A DNA stretch of 64,000 bases from Thermomonospora echinospora (GTDB lineage Bacteria > Actinomycetota > Actinomycetes > Streptosporangiales > Streptosporangiaceae). The DNA lies in the NCBI RefSeq assembly GCF_900108175.1, contig NZ_FNVO01000027.1, positions 20,353-84,352 of the forward strand, given 5' to 3'. Position numbers and translations under genes: made by a program. The notes under the pieces were generated by a model. The model was not told the DNA's origin, did not search any database, and saw only the letters and a list, made by a program, of their open reading frames with translations. Positions 16,839-27,103 of the stretch are shown piece after piece (position 1 is the stretch's first letter; each line of letters opens with the position of its first letter).

Positions 16839-16938
16839 GAGCGCAAGGGTAACCGGGCCCTGACGGCGCTCTTCGGGCAGGTCCCGTACAGGCCCGGCCG
16901 CCCGTTTCGCGCCCGTTGCGGCTGACTAGTCTGAGGCC

Positions 16939-19692
16939 GTGGCTACGAATACGCGCGACTCCGCGAACTCCGCCTCCGAGGCCCCACCCGCCGCCTCGGC
17001 CCAGCGCAGGACCCTGCGCGAGGAGATGCCCGAACCGCTGCGCCGGGACGTCCGGCTGCTGGGCGCCATGCTGGGCGACAGCCTGGTCGAGTACGGCGGC
17101 CAGGACCTGCTGGACGACGTGGAACGGCTGCGGCACGCCGTGATCGACGCCCGCCGGGGCGGCGTCCCCGCCGACGAGGTCACCGCGCTGGTGGAGGGCT
17201 GGACGCTGGAACGCGCCGAGCTGGTCGCCCGGGCGTTCACCGTCTACTTCCACCTGACCAACCTGGCCGAGGAGCACCACCGCATCCGCACCCTGCGCGA
17301 GCGGGACACCGACCCGGCGGTGCCGGTCAAGAGCTCGCTGGCGGCGGCCGTCGGACAGATCCGGCAGACCGGCGAGCACCGGCTGGCCGAGGTGCTGGAC
17401 GGCCTGGAGCTGCGGCCGGTCTTCACCGCCCATCCCACCGAGGCCCGCCGCCGCGCCGTGGTCACCGCGATCATGCGGATCAGCGGGCTGCTGGACGCCT
17501 TCAACGACCCCCGGCAGGGCGCCGCCGAGCGGGCCGAGACCTCCCGGCGGCTGCGCGAGGAGATCGACCTGCTGTGGCGCACCGCGCTGCGCCGCAGCAC
17601 CCAGCTGGACCCGCTGGACGAGGTCCGCACCGCGATGGCCGCCTTCGACGAGACGATCTTCCGGGTGGTCCCGCAGATCTACCGCACTCTGGACGGCGCC
17701 CTGGACCTGGGCGTGGCCGCCGACCGGCCGCCCACCGGTGCCCGCTCCCCGCGTGCCCGCGCCTACCTGCGCTTCGGCAGCTGGATCGGCGGCGACCGGG
17801 ACGGCAACCCGTACGTGACCGCCCAGGTCACCCGGGAGGCGGTGATGATCCAGGCCGACCACGTGCTGCGCGCCCTGGAGACCGCCTGCGCCCGGATCGG
17901 CCGGCAGCTGACCGTCGGCGCCGCCACCACCCCGCCGTCGGCCGCGCTGCAGGGCGCGCTGGCCGCCGCCCGCACCGCCCAGCCCGACCGGATCGCCGAG
18001 ATCGGCAAGCGCTCGCCGGACGAGCCGCACCGGCAGTTCCTGCTGTACGTGGCCGATCGGATCGCCGCCACCCGGGCCCGCCACGCCGACCTGGCCTACC
18101 GTTCCCCCGACGAGCTGCTGGCCGACCTGCGGCTGGTGCAGGACTCGCTGGCCGCCGCCGGGGCCGCCCGGCAGGCCTACGGGGAGCTACAGCACCTGAT
18201 CTGGCAGACCGAGACGTTCGGCTTCCACCTGGCCGAGCTGGAGATCCGCCAGCACTCCGGGGTGCACGAGAAGGCGCTGGCCGAGGTGCGCGCGGGCGGG
18301 CCGCTCAGCGAGATGACCGAGGAGGTCCTGGACACCCTGCGGGTGGTCGCCTGGATCCAGGAGCGCTTCGGCGTGCGGGCCTGCCACCGCTACGTGGTCT
18401 CCTTCACCCGCTCGGCCGAGGACGTCGCCGCCGTCCACGAGCTGGCCGCACATGTTGGTTTCCAGCCCCCTGACGGGAGCCCACCCCCGACCGCGGGCGA
18501 CCACGCCCCCGTGCTGGACGTGGTGCCGCTGTTCGAGACGGGCGAGGACCTGGAGCGGGCGCCGGCCGTGCTGGAGGGGATGCTCGGGCTGCCCGCCGTG
18601 CAGCGCCGCCTGGCCGACACCGGCCGCCGGCTGGAGGTCATGCTCGGCTACTCCGACTCGGCCAAGCAGCTCGGCCCCACCAGTGCCACCCTGCGGCTGT
18701 ACGACACCCAGGAGGCGCTGGCCGCCTGGGCGGCCCGCAACGACATCAGGCTGACCCTCTTCCACGGGCGCGGCGGCTCGCTGGGCCGCGGCGGCGGCCC
18801 CGCCAACCGGGCGATCCTGGCGCAGGCGCCGGGCTCGGTGGCGGGCCGCTTCAAGGTCACCGAGCAGGGCGAGGTGATCTTCGCCCGGTACGGCCAGCAG
18901 CAGATCGCCAAGCGCCATGTGGAGCAGGTCACCAACGCGGTCCTGCTGGCCTCCACCCCGGCCGTCGAGGCCCGCGCCCGCGAGGCCGCCGCCCGCTTCC
19001 GGCCGCTGGCCGACCGGATCGGCGAGGCCGCCCAGACCGCCTTCCGCTCGCTGATCGAGACCGACGGCTTCGCCGAGTGGTTCGCCCGGGTCAGCCCGCT
19101 GGAGGAGATCTCCCAGCTGCGCATCGGCTCCCGCCCGTCGCGCCGCACCGCCGCCCGCGGCCTGGAGGACCTGCGCGCCATCCCCTGGGTGTTCGCCTGG
19201 ACCCAGACCCGGGTCAACCTGCCCGGCTGGTACGGCCTGGGCAGCGGGCTGGCGGCGGTGACCGGCGACGGAGGGACCGGCGAGGCGGGCCTGGCCGAGC
19301 TGCGGGAGGCCTACGAGGCCTGGCCGCTGTTCGCCGCGATGCTCGACAACGCCGAGATGAGTCTGGCCAAGACCGACCGGGCCATCGCCGAGCGCTACCT
19401 GGCCCTGGGCGGCCGTCCCGAGATGACCGAGACGGTGCTGGCGGAGTACGACCGCACCCGTTCCCTGGTCCTGGCAGTGACCGGGCACGAGCGGCTGCTG
19501 GCGAACCGCCACGTGCTGTCGCGCGCGGTCGAGCTGCGCAACCCGTACGTGGACGCGCTGTCCCACCTGCAGTTGCGCGCCCTCACCGCGCTGCGGGCGG
19601 GCGTGGCCGACGAGGACGAGCGCCGGCACCTGGAGGAGCTGCTGCTGCTGTCGGTCAACGGCGTCGCCGCCGGTCTGCAGAACACCGGCTGA
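16939..19692 (+). CDS. ppc: Phosphoenolpyruvate carboxylase
   Basis: A 917-residue anaplerotic enzyme making oxaloacetate from PEP and bicarbonate. The catalytic His165 is in FTAHPTEARRR. GSWIGGDRDGNPYV and the glycine-rich FHGRGGSLGRGGGP loop are intact, and LPGWYGLGSG lies near the C-terminus. Length is standard. GTG at 16939 is the only start near the family N-terminus. It is followed by a strong hairpin and then by birA in the same direction, and lies divergent from the acyl-CoA carboxylase genes. Confidence 0.97.
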   Translation: MATNTRDSANSASEAPPAASAQRRTLREEMPEPLRRDVRLLGAMLGDSLVEYGGQDLLDDVERLRHAVIDARRGGVPADEVTALVEGWTLERAELVARAFTVYFHLTNLAEEHHRIRTLRERDTDPAVPVKSSLAAAVGQIRQTGEHRLAEVLDGLELRPVFTAHPTEARRRAVVTAIMRISGLLDAFNDPRQGAAERAETSRRLREEIDLLWRTALRRSTQLDPLDEVRTAMAAFDETIFRVVPQIYRTLDGALDLGVAADRPPTGARSPRARAYLRFGSWIGGDRDGNPYVTAQVTREAVMIQADHVLRALETACARIGRQLTVGAATTPPSAALQGALAAARTAQPDRIAEIGKRSPDEPHRQFLLYVADRIAATRARHADLAYRSPDELLADLRLVQDSLAAAGAARQAYGELQHLIWQTETFGFHLAELEIRQHSGVHEKALAEVRAGGPLSEMTEEVLDTLRVVAWIQERFGVRACHRYVVSFTRSAEDVAAVHELAAHVGFQPPDGSPPPTAGDHAPVLDVVPLFETGEDLERAPAVLEGMLGLPAVQRRLADTGRRLEVMLGYSDSAKQLGPTSATLRLYDTQEALAAWAARNDIRLTLFHGRGGSLGRGGGPANRAILAQAPGSVAGRFKVTEQGEVIFARYGQQQIAKRHVEQVTNAVLLASTPAVEARAREAAARFRPLADRIGEAAQTAFRSLIETDGFAEWFARVSPLEEISQLRIGSRPSRRTAARGLEDLRAIPWVFAWTQTRVNLPGWYGLGSGLAAVTGDGGTGEAGLAELREAYEAWPLFAAMLDNAEMSLAKTDRAIAERYLALGGRPEMTETVLAEYDRTRSLVLAVTGHERLLANRHVLSRAVELRNPYVDALSHLQLRALTALRAGVADEDERRHLEELLLLSVNGVAAGLQNTG

Positions 19693-19704
19693 CCGCGGAC
19701 CACC

Positions 19705-19732
19705 CGGCCGGTCCGCCCCGGCGGACCGGCCG
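19705..19732 (+). terminator. Hairpin after ppc
   Basis: CGGCCGGTCCGC, loop CCCG, and its exact complement GCGGACCGGCCG form a 12-bp perfect stem starting 13 bases after the ppc stop. There is no U-run, typical for this GC content. It ends just before the birA start, which argues against GTG 19732 as that gene's start. Confidence 0.7.
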
Positions 19733-19749
19733 TGGGGTTGGATGGAGGA

Positions 19750-20604
19750 GTGAACGAGTCACCCTTCACCGATCTCGGCCGTCCGCCCCTCAACGAGCAG
19801 GCGCTCAACCGCATGTTGGTGCGCTCCGGGTCGCTGTGGCGGCGGATCGAGGTCGTCGCGGAGACCGGCTCCACCAACGCCGACCTGGCCGAGGCCGCGC
19901 GGCGGGACGCACCGGAGGGGCAGGTGCTGGTCGCCGAGGCGCAGACCGCCGGGCGGGGGCGGCTCGGCCGGTCCTGGACGGCGCCGCCGCGCTCGGGCCT
20001 GATGTTCTCGGTGCTGCTGCGGCCCCGCGTGGACCCGGCGGCCCTGGGCTGGCTGCCCCTGCTGACCGGCCTGGCCACGGCCACGGCCCTGCGCCGGGTC
20101 ACCGGCCGCGCCGCCTCCGGCGACTTCGGCCGGCCGGGTGGCAGCGGGCTGGACGTACGGCTCAAGTGGCCCAACGACCTGCTGGTGGGCGAGCGCAAAC
20201 TGGCCGGGATCCTCGCCGAGAAGGTGGCGGACGCCGTCGTCGTGGGCGTCGGGCTGAACGTGAGCCTGCGCACCGACGAACTGCCGGTGCCCACGGCCAC
20301 CTCGCTGGCCTGCGAGGACGCCACCTTCCAGGAACGGGAGGCGCTGCTGAGGGCGGTGCTGCGCGAGCTGGAGACCTGGTACCGGGAGTGGACCGCCCTC
20401 AAGGGCGACCCGGAGACCAGCGGCCTGCGCACCGCGTACAAGGACCTGTGCGCCACCCTCGGCCGGCGGGTCCGCGTCCTGCTTCCCGGGGACCGGACAC
20501 TCACCGGGGAGGCTGTCGACATCGACGCGGCCGGCTGCCTGGTGGTGGCCACCCCCGAGGGGGACCAGGTGGTCGGCGCGGGCGATGTCGTTCACGTACG
20601 GTGA
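19750..20604 (+). CDS. birA: Biotin--[acetyl-CoA-carboxylase] ligase
   Basis: A 284-residue biotin protein ligase, without the N-terminal HTH of E. coli BirA. The ATP/biotin signatures are ETGSTNADLAEAA, GQVLVAEAQTAGRGRLGRSW and LKWPNDLLVGERKLAGIL, and the C-terminal SH3-like domain ends with EGDQVVGAGDVVHVR. It biotinylates the carboxyl-carrier subunits of carboxylases, which fits its place beside accD/accE and ppc. GTG 19750 is preferred because upstream GTG 19732 lies in the terminator stem; the GGAGG upstream is unusually close. The start is uncertain by a few codons. Confidence 0.92.
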   Translation: MNESPFTDLGRPPLNEQALNRMLVRSGSLWRRIEVVAETGSTNADLAEAARRDAPEGQVLVAEAQTAGRGRLGRSWTAPPRSGLMFSVLLRPRVDPAALGWLPLLTGLATATALRRVTGRAASGDFGRPGGSGLDVRLKWPNDLLVGERKLAGILAEKVADAVVVGVGLNVSLRTDELPVPTATSLACEDATFQEREALLRAVLRELETWYREWTALKGDPETSGLRTAYKDLCATLGRRVRVLLPGDRTLTGEAVDIDAAGCLVVATPEGDQVVGAGDVVHVR

Positions 20605-20794
20605 CCGGAAGTGGAGTGTTTGGCGCGCGGAGCGCCGATCCGGCCGGGTTTCTGTCACGATATCGGTATGGGTCAGCACGAGCCCGCCCTGATGATCGGA
20701 TCGGGTGGCGAGTCGAGACGGTCGGTGTCGCGGGAGGTTCCGGCGGCGGGCCGGTGTCCGGCCGGGCCGTACCGTTCGATCGGGGATCTTTCCG

Positions 20795-21847
20795 ATGGCG
20801 TCCCAGAACGGCGCTAGCGGCTCCCGGCCGCGGCGCGACCCCGGCGCGGGCGCCGGCCGGCTGCCCGACCCCCGGGAGATCGAGGAGCTGCTGCTGGGCG
20901 GCGAGCTGCGGTACACCCGGGCGGATGCGGTCCGGCTCGGCGGGGTGACCTGGGAGTTCTCCCAGCGCCTGTGGCGTGCCCTGGGCTATCCGCACCTGAG
21001 CGAGGACGCGGTCGCCTTCACCGAGGGCGACATCGCGGCACTGTGCCAGATCCGGCGGCTGATGGACGAGGGCGTGCTGGACGAGGACGGCGCGATCCGC
21101 CTGGTGCGCGCCTTCGGCCAGACCATGACCCGGCTGGCCGAGTGGCAGGTGGACCTGTTCACCAGCATGGCCGAGCAGGACTCCCAGGAGCCGCCCAGCG
21201 CGGAGTCGGTCCGGCTGCTGGTCGACGTGGCCGGAAAGCACATCGGCGAGTTCGAGCCCCTGCTGGTGCACGCCTGGCGCCGCCAGCTGGCCGCCGCCGG
21301 CACCCGCGCGATGGCGCTGGCCGCCACCGCCGAGGACCCGGCCGCGGCCCGCTCCCAGGCCACCGTCGGGTTCGCCGACATGGTCTCCTTCACTCAGATG
21401 AGCCGGGAGCTGGAGGAGCCCGAGCTGGCCCGGGTGGTGGAGCGCTTCGAGGAGACCACCGCGGACGTGGTCGCCTCCCGCGGCGGCCGCCTGATCAAGA
21501 CCCTCGGCGACGAGGTCCTGTTCAGCGCCGACTCGCCCCGGCTGGGCGGCGAGATCGCGCTGAGCATCGCCGAGGCCATCAAGGACGAGACCGAGATGCC
21601 CGACGTGCGGGTCGGCGTCGCCTACGGCCCCGTCCTGCCCATGCGCGGCGACCTCTTCGGCACCACCGTCAACCTGGCCGCCCGCCTCACCTCGATAGCC
21701 CGCCCCGGCGCGGTCGTCATCGACGCCGAGCTGGCCGCCGAGCTGGAGAAGTCCGACGACTACAGCGTCACCCGCATCGTCCGCCGCCCGGCCCGCGGCC
21801 TCGGCATCATCCAGCCCTACGTCCTACGCCGAGCCACCGGCTCCTGA
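20795..21847 (+). CDS. Class III adenylyl cyclase with N-terminal regulatory domain
   Basis: A 350-residue soluble cyclase making cAMP. The N-terminal helical domain (about 25-185) resembles the autoinhibitory pH-responsive domain of Mycobacterium tuberculosis Rv1264. The catalytic domain carries the full set: metal-binding Asp195 (FADMVSFT) and Asp239 (LGDEVLF), adenine-specifying Lys235 and Asp286 (GDLFG), and transition-state Asn293 and Arg297 (NLAAR). ATG at 20795 fits. It follows birA by 190 bases in the same direction; whether it has its own promoter is unclear. ATP specificity is well supported by the Lys/Asp pair; pH sensing is inference. Confidence 0.92.
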   Translation: MASQNGASGSRPRRDPGAGAGRLPDPREIEELLLGGELRYTRADAVRLGGVTWEFSQRLWRALGYPHLSEDAVAFTEGDIAALCQIRRLMDEGVLDEDGAIRLVRAFGQTMTRLAEWQVDLFTSMAEQDSQEPPSAESVRLLVDVAGKHIGEFEPLLVHAWRRQLAAAGTRAMALAATAEDPAAARSQATVGFADMVSFTQMSRELEEPELARVVERFEETTADVVASRGGRLIKTLGDEVLFSADSPRLGGEIALSIAEAIKDETEMPDVRVGVAYGPVLPMRGDLFGTTVNLAARLTSIARPGAVVIDAELAAELEKSDDYSVTRIVRRPARGLGIIQPYVLRRATGS

Positions 21848-21852
21848 CCCGA

Positions 21853-21870
21853 CTCCCCGCAAGCGGGGAG
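21853..21870. terminator. Bidirectional hairpin between convergent cyclase and kinase genes
   Basis: CTCCCCGC-AA-GCGGGGAG is a perfect 8-bp inverted repeat in the 30-base gap between two convergent stops. It can serve both transcripts. Confidence 0.75.
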
Positions 21871-21877
21871 AGGCTCG

Positions 21878-23509
21878 TCAGGTCCTTGCGTGTCGCAGGA
21901 ACAGGCCGTGGGTCAGGGAGATGGCGGCGGCTGCGGCCAGCAGCGCCATGGGGACGACCAGTGAGGTGGCGAAGCCGTCGCTCAGGTTGCGGTAGACGAA
22001 GAACGAGGTCACCTGGGCGGCGCTGAAGCTCCAGCCCCACAGGACGAAGGAGCCGTCCTGCCCGCCCCGGATCAGCGCGGCCGTTCCCAGGGCCACGGCG
22101 CTGCCCACGACGAGCAGGATGTTCCAGGACCACATGGAGGACCCCAGGTACATCGCCGCCGCGGCGGTGAGGGACGCGGCGAGCGCGGCGACGACATGGG
22201 CGGCGGCGGGGCCGCGCGCTGCCGGGCCGGGGTGAGGCCTGGGCAGCCCGGCCGCGAAGGCTCCGGCGGTGAGCAGCACGTACGGGAGGAGATCGTGCTG
22301 GCCGAAATAGGGAGCGACACCGGTCAGGGCGGCCGGCATGAGCCAGGGCGCCAGCCCCATCGCCCATGCCCCCGCCCTGGTCTCCCCTCGGAGCAGGACG
22401 ACCACCCCGAGAACGAGACAGGTCACGGGCGTGATGAGGTACAGGGCCGTTGGCATATGCCTGTCGCGGAGGAGGTCGGTGCCCGGCCCCGGGACCAGCC
22501 AGAAGAAGAACCACAGCAGAGAACCGGCCACCAGGGAGGCACCGCCGAGCCGTTCGGGGACGCGGGACGGTCGTCCTCCGTGGTCGCGCGGCGGCCCGGT
22601 CATGGGCGTCCAGGCCCTCTGGTCCCACGCCGGCTGCGCCCGTGGGGGCACCGTTCCCGGCGGTGTGGGCATGGGCGGGGCCTGTCTCTGCGGCGCGGGC
22701 GTGGGCGGGGCCTGCGGGCCGGTTCCGTCCGTAAGGGCGCTGCGGATCTGTTGCGGGCTCGGGCGGTCGGCGGGGTTCTTGGCCAGCAGGCGGCCGATCA
22801 GGGAGGCCAGAGCGCGGGGCGGCGGAGGGTGCTCGGTGAGGACGGCGGCCATGCTCGCGCCCGGGTGATCGCGGGCGAAGGGGGAACGGCCCTCCAGCGC
22901 GAAGTACAGGGTGGTGCCGAGCGCCCACAGGTCCGTCGCCGGGGTGGTCTGCTCCCCGCGCACCTGCTCGGGGGACATGAAGGCGGGGGATCCCATGACG
23001 GCGCCCTCGGCCGTGAGGGTGGAGTCCCCTTCGAGACGGGCGATGCCGAAGTCGGTCAGCTTGACGCCGTGGGCGGACATCAGCACGTTCGCGGGCTTGA
23101 CGTCCCGGTGGACGATGCCGATCCGGTGGGCCTCCTCCAGGACGTTCAGCATCGCCAGGCCGAGCGCCCTGACCTTGTCCACCGGCAGCGGTCCCCACCT
23201 GGCCACCAGCTCCTGGAGCGAGGGGGCGGGGACGTACTCCATGACGATGAACAGCTCACCGTCGGTCCGCAGCACGTCGTGGACCGTGACGGCACCCGGA
23301 TGGTTGAGCCGGGCGGCGGCCCGGGCCTCGCGGATCATCCGGTCGCGCCGGGCGGTGAGCGCGTTCTGACCCAGGCCGTGCGGCGGGAGGATCTGCTTGA
23401 TCGCCACTTCGCGGCCCAGCTCATCGTCGCGGGCGTGCCAGACCACGCCCATACCGCCGCGGCCGAGCTCGGCCAGGAGGGTGAAACGTCCGGCGAGCAC
23501 GTCGTCCAT
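21878..23509 (-). CDS. Membrane serine/threonine protein kinase (PknB-like catalytic domain)
   Basis: A 543-residue Hanks-type kinase. All key motifs are present in about residues 7-265: the Gly-loop LGRGGMGVVW, VAIKQI (Lys), HRDVKPANVL, DFGIARL and FMSPEQ. A Pro-rich juxtamembrane stretch (about 270-310) is followed by roughly 220 residues with multiple hydrophobic segments. That multi-pass C-terminus replaces the single helix plus PASTA repeats of PknB, so the signal sensed is likely within the membrane. ATG at 23509 matches the family start MDDVLAGRFTLL. It is a single gene. Confidence 0.93.
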   Translation of the reverse strand: MDDVLAGRFTLLAELGRGGMGVVWHARDDELGREVAIKQILPPHGLGQNALTARRDRMIREARAAARLNHPGAVTVHDVLRTDGELFIVMEYVPAPSLQELVARWGPLPVDKVRALGLAMLNVLEEAHRIGIVHRDVKPANVLMSAHGVKLTDFGIARLEGDSTLTAEGAVMGSPAFMSPEQVRGEQTTPATDLWALGTTLYFALEGRSPFARDHPGASMAAVLTEHPPPPRALASLIGRLLAKNPADRPSPQQIRSALTDGTGPQAPPTPAPQRQAPPMPTPPGTVPPRAQPAWDQRAWTPMTGPPRDHGGRPSRVPERLGGASLVAGSLLWFFFWLVPGPGTDLLRDRHMPTALYLITPVTCLVLGVVVLLRGETRAGAWAMGLAPWLMPAALTGVAPYFGQHDLLPYVLLTAGAFAAGLPRPHPGPAARGPAAAHVVAALAASLTAAAAMYLGSSMWSWNILLVVGSAVALGTAALIRGGQDGSFVLWGWSFSAAQVTSFFVYRNLSDGFATSLVVPMALLAAAAAISLTHGLFLRHART

Positions 23510-23711
23510 GCGTGTCCCCTTAACTTCAGGGGCAATCCTGGCTCAAGCCGCCTTGGGCGGCAATCGACTCCGGAACGTTCACGGCCGTGCGCCGGGATAC
23601 CGGACGCGACGCGCCCCGCTGACGCCCGGCCGAGCGGGTGCGGGCCTTCCGGGGTGGCCTGGTGAAGGGAAGGCGGGCCGTTGGGGCGCGGGTCTGGGGC
23701 CGTAGGCGTCG

Positions 23712-23751
23712 GCGCCCGCTCCCGGTGCCGGGTGGCACGGTGAGCGGGCGC
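23712..23751 (-). terminator. Two-tier hairpin downstream of bacterioferritin
   Basis: The outer arms GCGCCCGCTC and GAGCGGGCGC (10 bp, perfect) enclose an inner GTGCC-GGGT-GGCAC stem. It lies 36 bases beyond the bfr stop in the 277-base gap before the kinase start, and no other gene lies in that gap. Confidence 0.6.
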
Positions 23752-23786
23752 GGTGGGGGCTCGCAGGGGAGCTCCCTTGGAGCGGG

Positions 23787-24278
23787 TCAGGCGTGTCCGT
23801 CCTCCTCCGGGGAGCCGGTCAGGCGCTGCAGGTAGTTGTGTTCGCCGAGGGAGCGATAGAGGCCGATCTCGGTTTCCAGGTAGTCGATGTGCTTCTCCTC
23901 GTCCTCGAGGATGTACTCGAAGATGCGGGCGGAGGTGACGTCGCCGCGCGAGCGCATCAGCTCGATGCCGGGCCGCAGCCGGGCCACGGCCTCCAGCTCG
24001 ATCGCCAGGTCAGATTCGAGCTGCTCCAATACGGTCTGTCCGATACGCAGCGGGTTGAGCTTCTGGTAGTTAGGCAGGCCTTCGAGAAAGAGGATGCGGT
24101 CGGTGAGCCGCTCGGCGTGCCGCATCTCGTCGAAGGACTCTTCGCGGGTGTGCTTGGCAAGCCTGGTGTAGCCCCAGTTCTCCTGCATCTTGGCGTGCAG
24201 GAAGTACTGGTTGATCGCGGTGAGCTCAGCGGTGAGCTGCTCGTTGAGCAGCGCGATGATGTCCTTATCGCCTTCCAT
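23787..24278 (-). CDS. bfr: Heme-type bacterioferritin
   Basis: A 163-residue subunit of the 24-mer iron-storage cage. All ferroxidase ligands are present at canonical numbering: Glu18, Glu51, His54, Glu94, Glu127 and His130, with Tyr25. The heme-ligating Met52 is present, so this is a true bacterioferritin rather than a non-heme ferritin. ATG at 24278 (MEGDKDIIALLNEQL) is chosen over GTG 24296 because it gives the family N-terminus and numbering. The partner ferredoxin bfd lies 77 bases upstream on the same strand. Confidence 0.96.
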   Translation of the reverse strand: MEGDKDIIALLNEQLTAELTAINQYFLHAKMQENWGYTRLAKHTREESFDEMRHAERLTDRILFLEGLPNYQKLNPLRIGQTVLEQLESDLAIELEAVARLRPGIELMRSRGDVTSARIFEYILEDEEKHIDYLETEIGLYRSLGEHNYLQRLTGSPEEDGHA

Positions 24279-24355
24279 GGGGCACCATGCTTCCACGCGG
24301 AAGCCGAATTAGGACAGCTTAAACTCCCCGGCGATCCTTCGGTGGGGGGTGAGGA

Positions 24356-24790
24356 TCAGGCCGCGGTTTCCTGGCGGGCGCCGGGTATGCGGGGGAGGCC
24401 GAGCGCGACCGGCAGACCGGGGGCGCCCGGCAGGGCCGGGACGCGACCGGGACCCGACGGGAAGGACTCGGGCTGGAAAGGCTCGGAGGGGAAGGGCTCC
24501 GCGGAGAAGGGCTCGGAGGGGAAGGGCTCGGACGGGAAGGGCTCTGCGGAGAAGGGCTCGGACGGCCGGGGCACGGCGGGGGTGGCCGCGGGGGCGGCGC
24601 CGGTGGTGACCTTCAGCGGGTCGTTCGTGGCGCGGTGCTCGCTGAGCAGGGCGAACAGGCGCTTGGTGCAGACGCCGCAGCCGGGCTTCATCCCGCACGC
24701 CGCTCGGATGTCACGGGTGCTCCCGGCGCCGGCGGCGATGCTCATGTGAACGTCGTTCTCGGTGACACCGTTGCAGAGGCAGACGTACAT
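24356..24790 (-). CDS. bfd: Bacterioferritin-associated ferredoxin with long repeat tail
   Basis: A 144-residue protein. The first 55 residues are a BFD-type [2Fe-2S] domain with Cys4, Cys6, Cys38 and Cys41 at the canonical spacing. It should reduce the ferric core of bacterioferritin to release iron. The family is normally 60-75 residues long; here a tail of about 85 residues follows, with seven SEPF-type pentapeptide repeats (acidic and aromatic) and a Pro/Gly-rich end. ATG at 24790 is clear. A near-consensus iron box lies 57-75 bases upstream, so it is probably repressed by an IdeR/DmdR regulator when iron is plentiful. Confidence 0.93.
   Translation of the reverse strand: MYVCLCNGVTENDVHMSIAAGAGSTRDIRAACGMKPGCGVCTKRLFALLSEHRATNDPLKVTTGAAPAATPAVPRPSEPFSAEPFPSEPFPSEPFSAEPFPSEPFQPESFPSGPGRVPALPGAPGLPVALGLPRIPGARQETAA
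24461..24565 (-). repeat. Seven tandem 15-bp repeats in the bfd tail
   Basis: Plus-strand units of the form GAAGGGCTCGGAGGG repeat every 15 bases, seven times, with small changes. On the coding strand each unit gives a pentapeptide of type PSEPF or SAEPF. The in-frame unit length allows copy-number change without frameshift. Confidence 0.9.
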
Positions 24791-24846
24791 CCGGTCGGGA
24801 ACCTCTCGGGAAAGCGCCGGAGCGCGCGGTCGTCGGAACGACCTCG

Positions 24847-24865
24847 TTAGGTAAGGCTCTCCTAA
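24847..24865 (-). promoter_or_regulatory. Iron box (DtxR/IdeR/DmdR-type operator) upstream of bfd
   Basis: TTAGGTAAGGCTCTCCTAA matches the 19-bp consensus TTAGGTTAGGCTAACCTAA at 16 positions, with the outer TTAGG and CCTAA half-sites intact. It lies 57 bases upstream of the bfd start and 106 bases before glgX on the other strand. Iron-dependent repression of bfd is the likely role; an effect on glgX is possible but less likely. Confidence 0.85.
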
Positions 24866-24970
24866 GGTAGCCGACCGATGTCCGATTTGGCCAGTACCGC
24901 ACCCGGCCGGTGTGATCCATCCCGTCTGGGGAAGGCACCCGTTGGCATCTGGGAGGCGGGAGGGCGGTAG

Positions 24971-27095
<2,125 letters not shown>

Positions 27096-27103
<8 letters not shown>

